Assembly: GCA_028564705.1 (NCBI GenBank) | Contig: JAPXFQ010002899.1 | Span: 2,628,737-2,692,736 of the forward strand | Reading direction: 5' to 3' | DNA from: Apricaphanius iberus | Taxonomy: Eukaryota > Chordata > Actinopteri > Cyprinodontiformes > Aphaniidae | Length of the DNA: 64,000 nt | In this document: piece after piece, positions 1-9,120 of the stretch | Layout: the number at the start of each line of letters is the position of its first letter | Numbering within the stretch: position 1 is the stretch's first letter | Position numbers and translations under genes: made by a program | Notes under the pieces: generated by a model | Told to the model about the DNA's origin: nothing | The model's input: the letters and a program-made list of their open reading frames with translations, nothing else | The model's database searches: none

Positions 1-174
1 AATACTGATACAGATTTTAAGACTCAACGTTTAGAATTTAGTGTAAAACATTGATTAAATGTAATCATATAAAAGATATGGAGCAGTTAGTCTGATAATA
101 ATAAATAATGTTCAGTTTAAAAGCTTGACTAAAAATTTAACCAAGTAAAAAATGCAGAGCAATTAAACTGTTGT

Positions 175-262
175 TAGGCAAGGCAAGGCAATTTTATTTA
201 TATAGCACACTTTCAACACAAGGCAATTCACAGTGCTTTACATGATTCATTGATAATCATGT
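175..262 (-). repeat. LINE 3' tail fragment
   Basis: On the minus strand this reads as a LINE-type 3' tail: a GTAAAGCACTGTGAATTGCC core followed by CTATATAAATAAA and a GCCTT-rich terminus. The same tail occurs in plus orientation at 33245-33318, which supports a dispersed repeat family. No coding part is attached here, so it is a severely 5'-truncated copy. The family name is not certain. Confidence 0.6.
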
Positions 263-729
263 ATTAATAAACAATAGTTAGTTGAAAGTTAGACAAAAAA
301 GGTGTCTTTTGAGCCTGCATTTAAATTTGTAAATATACATCCTTTCTTGTAATTCAAACCAGGAACACATTTTAAAAAAAGGGTTGGGACAGGAGTAATT
401 TATGGCTAGTAAGCAGGTAAATAGGTTAAAAAACTATGAGATTTGAAACAGGTTATGTAAATGGTAATTGCAATCATGGTTTGGTACAAAAGCAGCACCC
501 AATAAAGGTCTAGTCCTTTAGGAGCAAAGATGGCAAGAGGATTGCCAGTTTTCCAACAAATATGCGAGGAAATTATTGAAATGTTTAAAGGCCCAGTGTG
601 TAACAAATTCAGGTTTTTATTAATAAAAATCAAGTACTGCTTTCATAAATACGTATTTTATCTAGGTCTAATTACAATCGCATTATTATGAAAGCGTTCC
701 TGTGTCTTAGAATACGTTGTTTATAGATA
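263..729. other. AT-rich stretch, nothing recognised
   Basis: Unique-looking AT-rich sequence. Open frames here are short and show no protein-like composition or splice context. Confidence 0.5.
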
Positions 730-912
730 CAGATTGTGCACCGCCTCCCATATGATGCTGCCATGTTGCATCGCCATCTTTACGTTAGCCGAAAGGGGTT
801 AAACTTTTTTGCTTTACGCGTTTTAGCCAGTGACGTCGGGAGGAGGGGGAGAGGTGAAGAGAATAAATGAGCAACGAGCATAGAGGACCGTGGATCACAG
901 TTTTCAATTTCA
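730..912 (+). promoter_or_regulatory. Candidate CpG-containing promoter upstream of exon 913-1094
   Basis: Compared with the flanks, this stretch is rich in G, C and CpG. It contains a TGACGTCG CRE-like site at 831-838 and a GCCATCTTT motif near 771-780 that resembles a YY1 site. It lies directly upstream of the candidate first coding exon. Promoter activity is inferred from position and motifs only. Confidence 0.35.
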
Positions 913-1094
913 ATGGACGACCATCCGTACTCTTTGCCCTGTGAGAGGGAGGAAACCTTACCACGGAAAATAAAAAGAAATAACCGGGAAAAAACAAGAA
1001 TCTACATTGGTGGAGCGTTAAACAGATGGAGACTATTCATGGGGGAGACGAACTTGAAGACGGACGCGGAGGTTGAGGGCTTTCTGCTGGACAG
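913..1094 (+). CDS. Candidate first coding exon, 60 codons, function unknown
   Basis: An open frame starts at ATG 913 and runs to a consensus splice donor, CAG|GTAAGT, with the exon ending at 1094 (phase 2, since 182 coding bases precede the donor). If the donor is not used, the frame stops at 1096-1098. The peptide is charged and lacks a signal peptide. Its C-terminal half has the pattern IYIGGALNRWRLFM followed by LKTDAEVEGFLLDR. From memory, similar tryptophan-arginine and 'DAEV-FLLD' segments recur at the start of many uncharacterised fish proteins, often near zinc-finger or transposon-related loci, but I cannot name a family. No later exon was found in the window. It may be a live exon, a retained fragment of a repeated exon, or chance. 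The donor, the CpG-rich upstream region and the composition make it the best host-coding candidate on the plus strand. Confidence 0.4.
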
Positions 1095-1383
1095 GTAAGT
1101 TAATTACATGAAACAATGAAGTTTATGTTAGCATTATGTTTGACACAGAACGGGTTAGTCCAGTAAATACTTATATATCTTCCGTTTAACTCACACAATT
1201 TGCTCTGCGGCTTCCGTAGTAATATTGACGTGTTATAACGGCGAGAAGCCAGAAAACACTCTTCACTTGCTTGCATTCACTGAGCACACCACTAGTTGGA
1301 GGTTATTCTTGCCCACAGGGGCTTGAAAAACAATGTTCTTCAAAGACAGAACAGATGAGATTGTGTTAGTTCACCCGGTGCAT

Positions 1384-1811
1384 AAAATAGTTGAAAGATT
1401 CCAGGAATCTGAAAGAATTTAACTGAGTAAACGACAAGGGTGCTAACCTAAGCTGAAGAACTCATCATCATTCATCTAGAATGATGATGAGGGCTCAGGA
1501 CTACTTTGATAAACCTTTGTCAAGTACCACAATATGTAGTTACATCCACAAATGCCAGTTATAACCGTACTGTGCCAAAAGGAAGCCCTTCTCTGGGCTC
1601 TGAGGCATCTAGGATGGACCATCACACAGTGAAAACGTGTACCATTGTCAGGTGAGTCAGTATTTCAGGTATTTTGAGGGAGAAATGGACACAATGAACA
1701 AAAAGATCATCCAGACTGCTACCAGCAACAAGTTCAAAAGCCAGGGTCTGGTATGATATGGGGTTGTGTCAGTATCTTTGGCAAAGTACAAAAGTACTTT
1801 GTTACAAAGTA
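1384..1811 (+). pseudogene. Tc1-like transposase remnant
   Basis: Short pieces match a Tc1/mariner-type transposase of fish in shifting frames. They include a helix-turn-helix-side segment near 1384-1440, a GLRHLGWTITQ-like stretch at about 1596-1630, a decayed 'LWSDES' position near 1650-1670, and a 'VWGCVS'-like stretch at 1755-1775. Stops and frameshifts break every frame, so no protein is made. Downstream, 2008-2040 looks like the 3' flank of the same element, so younger sequence may separate the parts. Assignment rests on remembered family motifs. Confidence 0.5.
1471..1501. repeat. Perfect 13-bp inverted repeat
   Basis: Arms 1471-1483 and 1489-1501 are exact reverse complements (CTCATCATCATTC and its complement) around a 5-base loop. 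The hairpin lies in the Tc1-like remnant and was probably created by a local snap-back event. Confidence 0.85.
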
Positions 1812-4242
1812 CGTTTGTATACTTGTGTTTTTTTTTACTTTTGTGTTACAGTACAAAAGTAATATACGTTTATTTTGAAAAAAAACATTTGTGAGGAAAA
1901 AGTTAAATAATGTACTAATGTATTGTTTTCAATGTAATACAAGTCAAAGATAATTTTATAATTTTATGAAGTACCATTTTAGTTTTTTAAATTCTATTTT
2001 AACATACTGTCCCAACTTTTTCTAATTTGGTGTTGTACAATTACTTGAGACACATCCATTGCACTCAAGTGATCTCCATTCCACTCATTGGGAAATGGAG
2101 ATCCACTAGCACCAACTGGCTTAACTTCTGTTGACTTAGGTCAGTTACTTTAAAGGAGGAGAATAATTACGCATCACTTAATTCCTGTTAAATATATTTT
2201 ATTTTAAATAACATTGTTTTGTGTAAATTGTTTTTCACTGATTTTCAACGAGTTTTTCAGAGTGTTTTTGGGGGTTAAAAAAAGCAAAATTTTGTTGATC
2301 AGGAATGATTGGTAAAAGTAATAAAAATGGTAAAAATCCATGGAAGTAAGTACTTTTTATATAACTGTAACTTTACAGAATGTACATGTTTGATCACAGC
2401 AGGTTGCTGTTTCTCACCCTGTATACTGAGCAGCAAGTGACAGACAGACGAAGCTGGTGACTAGGGGGTGATCAAAGTGGGGCGTTTACATGTAACAGTT
2501 CAAGAGCACAAGGCATCCCTGCGCTCTCAGTGAGGAAATCAAAGCCAGAGCTGGAGGAATAGGGAATATTTGACATCATGATAGCATCATCCTGTTTTTA
2601 AAATGTATTATAACAAAATCAAACATGATAGTATAAAGGTTTTGTGCTGACAGCTTCTCCGTTTTCTGCAAGCCTGGATGAACAATAAAATGATTGCATA
2701 TTCAGTTGAATTTTGTTAAAATATGCCAAGAGTTATTCTTGTTCTTTTGGGGTAAGGTTGAATGATTAATGGATGCACAACAAATGCCAAAACCGTGGTC
2801 TTATTCTGGGGAGCTGACAAGTTCAATAATCCCTACACCTTTCTCTGACTGTAGAGCTGAAACCTTCATCTTTTTTCTTTTTATTAAGACACAAACATTA
2901 TGATTGTTGTGTATATCAATGCCTCATTCTTTTCCCCCTCCCCTTTACACCTATCACCTCTTTCTTAATGTAATATGCTCCCTGCAGGAGATTTCTCTGT
3001 TACATGATTAAAGTCTGAAAATTGCAGTGGCCTAATTATTCAGCTGGCTTGTGTAGTTCTAAGAAGAGCTGATGAAGAGAAAGGTAATTTCACCAGAAAC
3101 AAACCATTTGACTCTTAAAGAATAATTTACTCTCGCTTCTTGGGGGTCATGGGAGCTTAAGGTCTGCCTTGGGTGACTAACTCACCACATTGAATCTTTT
3201 TATTTGAAACTCTTTAACCCGATCCATCCAGTCTTTATGCATCCTCAACACTTTCACCTGGCTTATTCTGCACAGACTTAGTCGGTGTGTGGCTCTCTGG
3301 GGAACCAAGCTCATTTTGTATGTTCAGAATGAAGCCGGGCTCCGAATTGCCTATCAAATTTTTACATTATATGATATCGACAAGTTGGCAGTGTAAGGGG
3401 AGGAGAGTGGTGTCAGGGGACGCTTTTGCCCCAGCTCTTTACTGTGAAGTCCAGGGCAAAGCAGAGGCTGATAGGACTCAGTTGATTAAAGATACTGATG
3501 CTATATTAACACCAGTTGGTAAAACATTTTCAGAAATAATAATAATAAAATATTTTAAGGTTAATTCCTTCTTAATAAAAAGAAGTGTGATAACACATTC
3601 AGAACAGAAGATGAGGCAATATACAACACAGGGTTCATAAGAAGGAAAAAAAGAGATTTTAGGAAAATGGTTCCATTTTTTCAAACAAGTAAAGGTTTAT
3701 CAAATCAACAATTGTGTTTAAACATCTGTCATCAGTGTAGCATATTCCCCACAGAAGATTAGACCAGTACAGATAACATACGTTTTATGGATGTCTCAGT
3801 CTGACAAAAAGTGCCAAAAGGTGTCAAAAAGCTTTTAAAGTTTAAAGTTTTTAAATGAATAACTGTGTCTTAAATCTAAAACTTAATTTCAGTGAGTCTC
3901 GATTCAGTCTAAACTATTTAATTTCGTGTCTAAATATCTTAGATTTCCAACAAGTCGAGATCAAATGCTTTTAAAAATGTGAAATAGCCATTTATGATAG
4001 CTCAGATAAAGAACTCGGAAGCAGATTTTAACTTTAGTGTCATCATGCCAGTAATAGTCTCTTCAACGAAGTCTTAGAGTAAGACTGTGTTTGATCCTCC
4101 CCAGTTTAGTCTAAAATACTCAATGCTGTCTTGCTATATAGGTGAAACAAAAATAAATTTTAATATTATACAAAAGTTAATTTATTTCAGGAATTCAACT
4201 TAAAAGGAGAAACTTGTATATCATATGACCTCATTACATTCA
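1812..4242. other. AT-rich non-coding stretch
   Basis: No gene is recognised. There is a 10-bp inverted repeat (GATCTCCATT at 2071-2080, complement at 2094-2103). Frames such as 3287-3640 have no domain, no biased codon use and no splice context. Confidence 0.5.
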
Positions 4243-4492
4243 AAAGCACAGTTGGTAACACTGTTGCCTTGGAGCAAGAACGTCCTGGGTTCGAATCCTG
4301 GCCTCCCGTCTTTCTGCATGAAGTTTGCATGTTCTCCCTGCGCATGTGTGTATTCCCTCTGGGTACTCCGCCTTCCTCCCACAGTCCAGCAACATGACTG
4401 TTAGGTCAGTTGGTCTTTTTAAATTGCCCTTAAGTATGAATGTGTGTGTGCATGGTTGTTAGTCCTGTGTATCTGTGTTTCCCCCTGCAATC
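4243..4492 (+). repeat. DANA/mermaid-like tRNA-derived SINE (5' part)
   Basis: The sequence begins with a degenerate tRNA-like head containing a B-box-like GGTTCGAATCC at 4288-4298. It continues with the conserved body seen in four other copies here: 'TTTGCATGTTCTCCC', 'CTCCCACAGTCCA', 'ATGACTGTTAGG'. The usual 3' end is missing at 4492. A GATG-repeat tail of the kind that ends this family reappears at 4964-4995, so the element seems split by 4493-4962. Confidence 0.7.
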
Positions 4493-4962
4493 TGTCACAG
4501 ATTTTGTTAAATAAAAGGGATGAGAGAGGATTCCTTCAGTAGTTTTAGGAGGTTTTAATCACAAACTTGTTGATCAGCAAGGACAGCATTACACAGAAGT
4601 AGATGCATACTGACCCATTTCCAACATCAGACTAAGACTTTTATAGATTCAGTAATCCTAAGAACTATCAACATCACATCAGATACATTTAAATTAGGAT
4701 GAGAACATTAGACTTGCAGGCATCGTCGGCCGCATAGAGAAAGCCTAATCTTTGTAATGTCAAAATACCCCTTAGATATCTGACGGTTTCTGTGCCAACC
4801 CGGGATGTAACAACAGAAATCAGTACAATTGACCTGGCCTAGAATCATACAGGGTCATATAATTAGATGAGTTACCATATCATAAAGAAAGAGCACACAG
4901 AAACTATCAGTATTCAAGAATACACAGAGCAGATTATTCTTAATATTCAATTTTCCATACCA
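4493..4962 (-). mobile_element. Possible solo LTR inserted in the SINE
   Basis: The segment separates the SINE body from its GATG-rich tail and has TG...CA termini. On the minus strand there is a TATAAAAG at about 4634-4645. I see no matching 4-6-bp duplication at the ends (CAATC on the left, AACCC on the right), and no second LTR. It could instead be ordinary sequence joined by a deletion. Confidence 0.3.
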
Positions 4963-4995
4963 AACCCTAGAATAGATGGATGGATGGATGGATGT
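4963..4995 (+). repeat. SINE tail with (GATG)n
   Basis: CCCTAGAATAG is followed by about six GATG units. This resembles the 3' end of the mermaid-like family, and it is probably the displaced tail of the copy at 4243-4492. Confidence 0.5.
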
Positions 4996-6100
4996 GTTAC
5001 AGTTTATGAAAACCCCCAATTTTACATATTTAAATAATTACAATATTTTAAGAAATCAATAAAACAAGAGAAATGTGGGTCCTCTTAAAAGTATAATCAT
5101 GCATATGAATTCAGTTTGATTCAGGTCCCTTTTTAATTATTTTATTCCATTAAAAACACATTAGAATTAGAAAAAAAAAGTTACTTCTACGTAGCAAGCC
5201 TGAACCAGATTTTCATCACTTATTACATATTCATCATCATACCACTGTTTCTGATTAGTATTGTTTGTTCAAATGCATTTAACTTTACTTTGAAATCTGA
5301 TTAGGAATTTGGAAGGCTATTAATTTAATCAAAAACCTTTTGTAACTATTGTATTTTTATCACAAATTAGTCTTTTTTCTGTTTAGTAGTGCACCATTTA
5401 GCTGTCTAATAATAAAATGTTGACAATTATCCTGAATTGGCTTAGATTAGTAATCAACGAAAAAAATCGGATTTATTGTCCTCTTTATTAAATGCACCAT
5501 AACAGAATAAGGATACTGACTTTCTGCATGTTTAGAAAAAAACATAGATAAAGGTTAGGGATACATGCTTTGATTCATTACTTTGGTAGCTTCTGGAGTG
5601 CCATTAGAGTTTTATGTATGTTTGTCTTTAAATATTTTAATTGACTGACACCCATTGACTCCAATTCTTGCTGTTTTTATACTTCATCGGGAACCCTTAC
5701 CTCTGTTCGAAGTTCGTAAATCCAAACTAAAGACCCAAAGCAACTGAGCCTTTGGGATAGCTGCTTCTTGATTCTAGAGGAACCTGCCATTGCACATTAT
5801 ATCAACCTTAAATCTCTTTTGAAGATACAACATTTCTACTTCCTTTCAATCTAGATTGAGCTTCACTTCCAAACTGAAATTAGTTAATCTGTATTTTACT
5901 GTCTTTTTAATTCAGCCAATAGTTTTTTTATTCTGTATTTGTCTTGCTTTTTCCTGCATTTTTTCTTTAATAAAATATTTTAATCAGTCTCCACCAGTCA
6001 TCACTGTTTTGTATTCAATCATTACTAAAAAGCTTTTATTGACTTTTTCCGCACTTTGGTCAGCTCCAGTTGTTTTTAACATGCTACATAACATATGCTC
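4996..6100. other. AT-rich non-coding stretch
   Basis: No gene or repeat is recognised before the SINE at 6101. The frame from 5856 enters the SINE and has no protein-like features. Confidence 0.5.
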
Positions 6101-6344
6101 TGGCAATCGTGGCTCAGGTGGTAAGAGTTTGTCCTGCAACTGGTGGGTTGCTGGTTTGAATCCCCGCTCTGTTCGTCTTGGTCTTGTCCTTGGGCAAGAC
6201 ACGTCTCCTGCCTTCCCTGCTGCTGGTGGTAAGAGGGCCTGGTGCTGCCTGTGTATGGCAGCCTCACTTCTGACAAAGTGCCCCAGGGCAGATGTGGCCA
6301 CAATGTAGATTACCATCATCAGCATGTGAAAGGGTGAATAACTG
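6101..6344 (+). repeat. tRNA-headed SINE, 5' and central part
   Basis: There is an RNA polymerase III A-box (TGGCTCAGGTGG, 6110-6121) and a B-box (GGTTTGAATCC, 6153-6163) about 30 bases apart, as in tRNA-derived SINEs. The tail region is interrupted after 6344 by the LTR element and resumes at 9121. The last five bases, AACTG, are duplicated at 9121-9125. Confidence 0.75.
6340..6344 (+). repeat. 5-bp target site duplication, left copy
   Basis: AACTG directly precedes the first LTR and is repeated exactly at 9121-9125 after the second LTR. This defines a complete insertion. Confidence 0.9.
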
Positions 6345-6619
6345 TGTCATGCCTCACTCCACACTCAGCTTCCCTCACTCACTCATCATCATCATCACCC
6401 TCACCTGTGCCTCCAATCACGCACACCAGATCCTCCTTACCTCACCTCTTTATAACCTGCCACTTCCCTTCAGTCACGGCCGGATCATTACAGGACTTCA
6501 GACCTTCCACTGTGTGTTTCTCCTGTTATCTTCGTTCTCGCCATCCTTCACCCGCAATAAAGAACTCTGCACCTTGCTTCTGCGTCTGGGTCCATACCTC
6601 ACACCGCAAATCCTTGACA
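6345..6619 (+). repeat. 5' LTR of the non-autonomous element
   Basis: It begins TGTCATG and ends TTGACA. U3 is about 6345-6477, with a TATA box (TATAA) at 6451-6455. The predicted RNA start is near 6478, 27 bases downstream, at GGCCGGATCATT. An AATAAA signal lies at 6556-6561. The layout is that of a compact functional LTR. Confidence 0.9.
6451..6455 (+). promoter_or_regulatory. TATA box of the LTR promoter
   Basis: TATAA sits 27 bases upstream of the base that would be the first self-primer nucleotide. That places the predicted transcription start at about 6478-6480. The same motif is in the 3' LTR. Confidence 0.55.
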
Positions 6620-6620
6620 G

Positions 6621-6632
6621 AATGATCCGGCC
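6621..6632 (+). other. Putative self-priming primer-binding site
   Basis: AATGATCCGGCC starts one base after the 5' LTR and is an exact reverse complement of GGCCGGATCATT at 6478-6489, the predicted 5' end of the element's own RNA. Tf1 and sushi-type Ty3/Gypsy elements are known to prime reverse transcription by folding the RNA 5' end onto such a site, in place of a tRNA. No TGG-initial tRNA-type site is seen here. Confidence 0.7.
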
Positions 6633-6639
6633 CAGAAAG

Positions 6640-8775
6640 ATGGACCCAGCAGAAGCCTCCGACCCCGACATCCTGGAGTCCCTCTGGTATAGGCTGGAGA
6701 AGGTCTCCGGCTTCGCCAGCCCGTCCGCTCGCCTCACCGCGCTGGAGGACTATATCCTAGACCTCCTTCCTCGGTTCCGCTCCAGCCTCAACCCGCTCGA
6801 TGCGGAGGAGTTGGAGGAGGCAGCCGACGACGCCTTCCTTGCTGCGGAGGAGGAGCTGCCTCCTGCAGGGACACAGCCCGCCTCTACCAACGTCGGCTCG
6901 GTCTCCTGGTTCCATGCGCCTCCGATCCTCTCACCGGCTGTCTTCGCCCCTTTCCCGACCGCTTCGCCGAGGGCTCCGGTCAATCGCCCAGCTGCTGCTC
7001 CCACACCACCGTCTTCGGCTGCGGCAGGACGGGGTCCCCTCTACGTTAGCGAGGATGAACTGTTCGAGTTTTTTCATGGGGACAGACTCGAGTACCTCTG
7101 CTCCAGAGGGGATCCAGCTCCTCGCCGCGGTCAGCGACGCAGACGCCGGAAGGTTGCGCCGGAGTCTCCGCCCTCGGACGGTTCGGACTGGGAGGACGCG
7201 GAGGAGCAGTATCTGGAGCAGCAGACCTCGCTCGTCGGCTCTCGGCTTGCCTACTGCGCTCCGGGAACAGGCCCACGTAGGCATGAGCCTCCATGTCAGC
7301 CACGCAGCCGAGGGCACGAGGCACCTCTACCATCTCGCCGCAGACGGCGGCGCCGACGGGAAGTAGTTGCTTCCGGGTCCCCGAAGTTGGCGTCTGCATC
7401 GCACTGCTCGGCCCCGAAGTTGGCGTCTGCATCGCACTGCTCGGCCCCGAAGTTGGCGTCTGCATCGCACTGCTCGGCCCCGAAGTTGGCGTCTGCATCG
7501 CCCTATTCCTCCTTCTCCCTTCTTCAGTCTCTGTTCCCAGAGCCCACAGAGCACCTGCAGTCTCGGCTCCCAGAGCTGCCGGATATGCCGCTGCCGCCTC
7601 CTGAGCTGCCGGATATGCCGCTGCCGCCTCCTGAGCTGCCGGATATGCCGCTGCCGCCTCCTGAGCTGCCGGATATGCCGCTGCCGCCTCCTGAGCTGCT
7701 GCTGCATCGCCTGCCGGCTCCCACGCCGGCTCTTCGCCGCCTGGCTCCCACGCCTGGCTCCCACGCCGGCCCTTCGCCGCCTGGCTCCCACGCCTGGCTC
7801 CCACGCCTGGCTCCCACGCCGGCTCTTCGCCTGCCGGCTCCCACGCCGGCTCTTCGCCGCCTGGCTCCCACGCCGGCTCTTCGCCTGCCGGCTCCCACGC
7901 CGGCTCTTCGCCGCCTGGCTCCCACGCCGGCTCCTCGCCGCCAGGCTCCCACGCCGGCTCCTCGCCGCCAGGCTCCCACGCCGGCTCCTCGCCGCCAGGC
8001 TCCCACGCCGGCTCCTCGCCGCCAGGCTCCCACGCCGGCTCCTCGCCTCCAGGCTCCCACGCCGGCTCCTCGCTTCCAGGCTCCCAAGCCTGCGCCTCGC
8101 CGCCAGGCTCCCCACGCCGGCTCCTCGCCGCCAGGCTCCAACGCCTGCGCCTCGCCTCCAGGCTCCCAAGCCTGCGCCTCGCCGCCAGGCTCCCACGCCG
8201 GCTCCTCGCCGCTCCTCGCCGCCAGGCTCCCACGCCTGCGCCTCGCCTCCAGGCTCCCACGCCGGCTCCTCGCTTCCAGGCTCCCAAGCCTGCGCCTCGC
8301 CTCCGGGTCCCCTGGAGAGGACCGCCGGGCCGTGCGCCCGCCTCCCGTCCCGTCAAGGGACGTCCGTCCAGCCCCCAGCTGGACCTCCCGGTCCCCAGGA
8401 GAGGACCGCCGGGCCGTGCGCCCGTCTCACGTCCCGCCAGGGGACGTCCACCCGTCTCACGTCCCGCCAGGGGTCGTCCACCCGTCTCACGTCCCGCCAG
8501 GGGACGTCCACCAGTCTCACATCCGGCCAGGGGACGTCCGGCCGAACATCGCCGTCCCACGTCCGGCCAGAGGAAGGCATTCGGGCCGTCCGCCCGACTC
8601 ACGTCCGGCCAGAGGAAGGCATTCGGGCCGTCCGCCCGACTCACGTCCCGCCAGGGGACGTCCGCCAGCCTGTCGTCCGACCAGAGGACGACATTCCGGT
8701 CGCCCGCCTGACCTTCAGGGGCGTCAACACAGACACTCGGGCCCTCCTGCCGTGTGCCCCCTCCACCCACCCTGA
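6640..8775 (+). CDS. Repeat-rich proline/arginine ORF of the non-autonomous LTR element
   Basis: 711 codons from the ATG at 6640 (purine at -3, G at +4); an in-frame ATG at 6622 is also possible but overlaps the primer-like site. Residues 1-65 or so look like a globular, helix-prone leader (MDPAEASDPDILESLWYRLE start), followed by an acidic alanine-rich stretch. From about residue 160 it is low-complexity: arginine clusters, then tandem repeats of PKLASASHCSA (33 bp), ELPDMPLPPP (30 bp), APTPAxRR(L/Q) (27 bp) and PSHVPPGDVH-like units (30 bp). It has no zinc knuckle, protease or polymerase motif. Inside the 27-bp array the reading register of the repeat changes twice, near 8107 and near 8206, and the frame stays open. 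The long frame is therefore partly a by-product of stop-free repeats. It may be a degenerate Gag-like protein, or not a protein at all. The antisense strand is also open over most of this span. Confidence 0.45.
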   Translation: MDPAEASDPDILESLWYRLEKVSGFASPSARLTALEDYILDLLPRFRSSLNPLDAEELEEAADDAFLAAEEELPPAGTQPASTNVGSVSWFHAPPILSPAVFAPFPTASPRAPVNRPAAAPTPPSSAAAGRGPLYVSEDELFEFFHGDRLEYLCSRGDPAPRRGQRRRRRKVAPESPPSDGSDWEDAEEQYLEQQTSLVGSRLAYCAPGTGPRRHEPPCQPRSRGHEAPLPSRRRRRRRREVVASGSPKLASASHCSAPKLASASHCSAPKLASASHCSAPKLASASPYSSFSLLQSLFPEPTEHLQSRLPELPDMPLPPPELPDMPLPPPELPDMPLPPPELPDMPLPPPELLLHRLPAPTPALRRLAPTPGSHAGPSPPGSHAWLPRLAPTPALRLPAPTPALRRLAPTPALRLPAPTPALRRLAPTPAPRRQAPTPAPRRQAPTPAPRRQAPTPAPRRQAPTPAPRLQAPTPAPRFQAPKPAPRRQAPHAGSSPPGSNACASPPGSQACASPPGSHAGSSPLLAARLPRLRLASRLPRRLLASRLPSLRLASGSPGEDRRAVRPPPVPSRDVRPAPSWTSRSPGEDRRAVRPSHVPPGDVHPSHVPPGVVHPSHVPPGDVHQSHIRPGDVRPNIAVPRPARGRHSGRPPDSRPARGRHSGRPPDSRPARGRPPACRPTRGRHSGRPPDLQGRQHRHSGPPAVCPLHPP
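7381..7503 (+). repeat. 33-bp tandem repeat, about 4 units
   Basis: Units start CCGAAGTTGGCGTCTGCATC at 7381, 7414, 7447 and 7480 and are nearly identical. They encode PKLASASHCSA in the main frame. Confidence 0.9.
7573..7701 (+). repeat. 30-bp tandem repeat, 4 full units plus a partial one
   Basis: Units start GAGCTGCCGGATATGCCGCT at 7573, 7603, 7633 and 7663, with a truncated fifth at 7693. They encode ELPDMPLPPP. Confidence 0.9.
7717..8306 (+). repeat. 27-bp tandem repeat array with internal register shifts
   Basis: Variants of GGCTCCCACGCCGGCTCNTC are repeated about 20 times. Local deletions and insertions, such as an extra C near 8107 and a duplicated GCTCCTCGCC near 8206, move the register relative to the main frame. 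Confidence 0.85.
8420..8680 (+). repeat. About 30-bp tandem repeat array
   Basis: Repeated CGTCTCACGTCCCGCCAGGG-type units, diverging into CGTCCGGCCAGAGG-type units toward the 3' end. They encode HVPPGDVHPS-like peptides. Confidence 0.8.
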
Positions 8776-8830
8776 AAGGGTGCTAATCCTTTTGGGTTTT
8801 TTTTTCTATATGGCGTCTGGGATCCGCCTT

Positions 8831-8845
8831 TAAAGGGGGGGGTCC
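8831..8845 (+). other. Polypurine tract
   Basis: AAAGGGGGGGGTCC lies immediately before the second LTR, at the expected position of the plus-strand primer. Confidence 0.75.
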
Positions 8846-9120
8846 TGTCATGCCTCACTCCACACTCAGCTTCCCTCACTCACTCATCATCATCATCACC
8901 CTCACCTGTGCCTCCAATCACGCACACCAGATCCTCCTTACCTCACCTCTTTATAACCTGCCACTTCCCTTCAGTCACGGCCGGATCATTACAGGACTTC
9001 AGACCTTCCACTGTGTGTTTCTCCTGTTATCTTCGTTCTCGCCATCCTTCACCAGCAATAAAGAACTCTGCACCTTGCTTCTGCATCTGGGTCCATACCT
9101 TGCACCGCTAATCCTTGACA
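8846..9120 (+). repeat. 3' LTR of the non-autonomous element
   Basis: 275 bp, TGTCATG to TTGACA. It differs from the 5' LTR at about five bases, all in the last quarter. The self-primer complement (8979-8990), the TATA box and AATAAA are conserved. Confidence 0.9.

Larger units (their letters stand above)
6345..9120 (+). mobile_element. Complete non-autonomous LTR retrotransposon (sushi-like ends, self-priming type)
   Basis: The element is bounded by two 275-bp LTRs (6345-6619, 8846-9120) that differ at only about five positions, and by identical AACTG duplications. Between them are a primer-like site (6621-6632), one long repeat-rich ORF and a polypurine tract (8831-8845). No protease, RT, RNase H or integrase is present, so it must use enzymes made elsewhere. 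The leader and the ORF start (an ATGGACCCAGCAGAAG-type start just after the LTR) recall fish sushi-type Ty3/Gypsy elements, from memory. The interior is far more GC-rich than its surroundings. The near-identical LTRs point to recent insertion. Confidence 0.85.

Noticed and set aside
6110..6163. A tRNA gene (A-box and B-box present)
   Set aside because: The boxes belong to a SINE head. No cloverleaf with a proper acceptor stem and anticodon arm can be drawn.
5856..6308. 150-codon open frame (+)
   Set aside because: It runs from AT-rich sequence into a SINE, with no domain or conserved start context.
7381..8680. CRISPR-like or regulatory direct-repeat arrays
   Set aside because: The units are contiguous tandem repeats without spacers inside an LTR element of a vertebrate.
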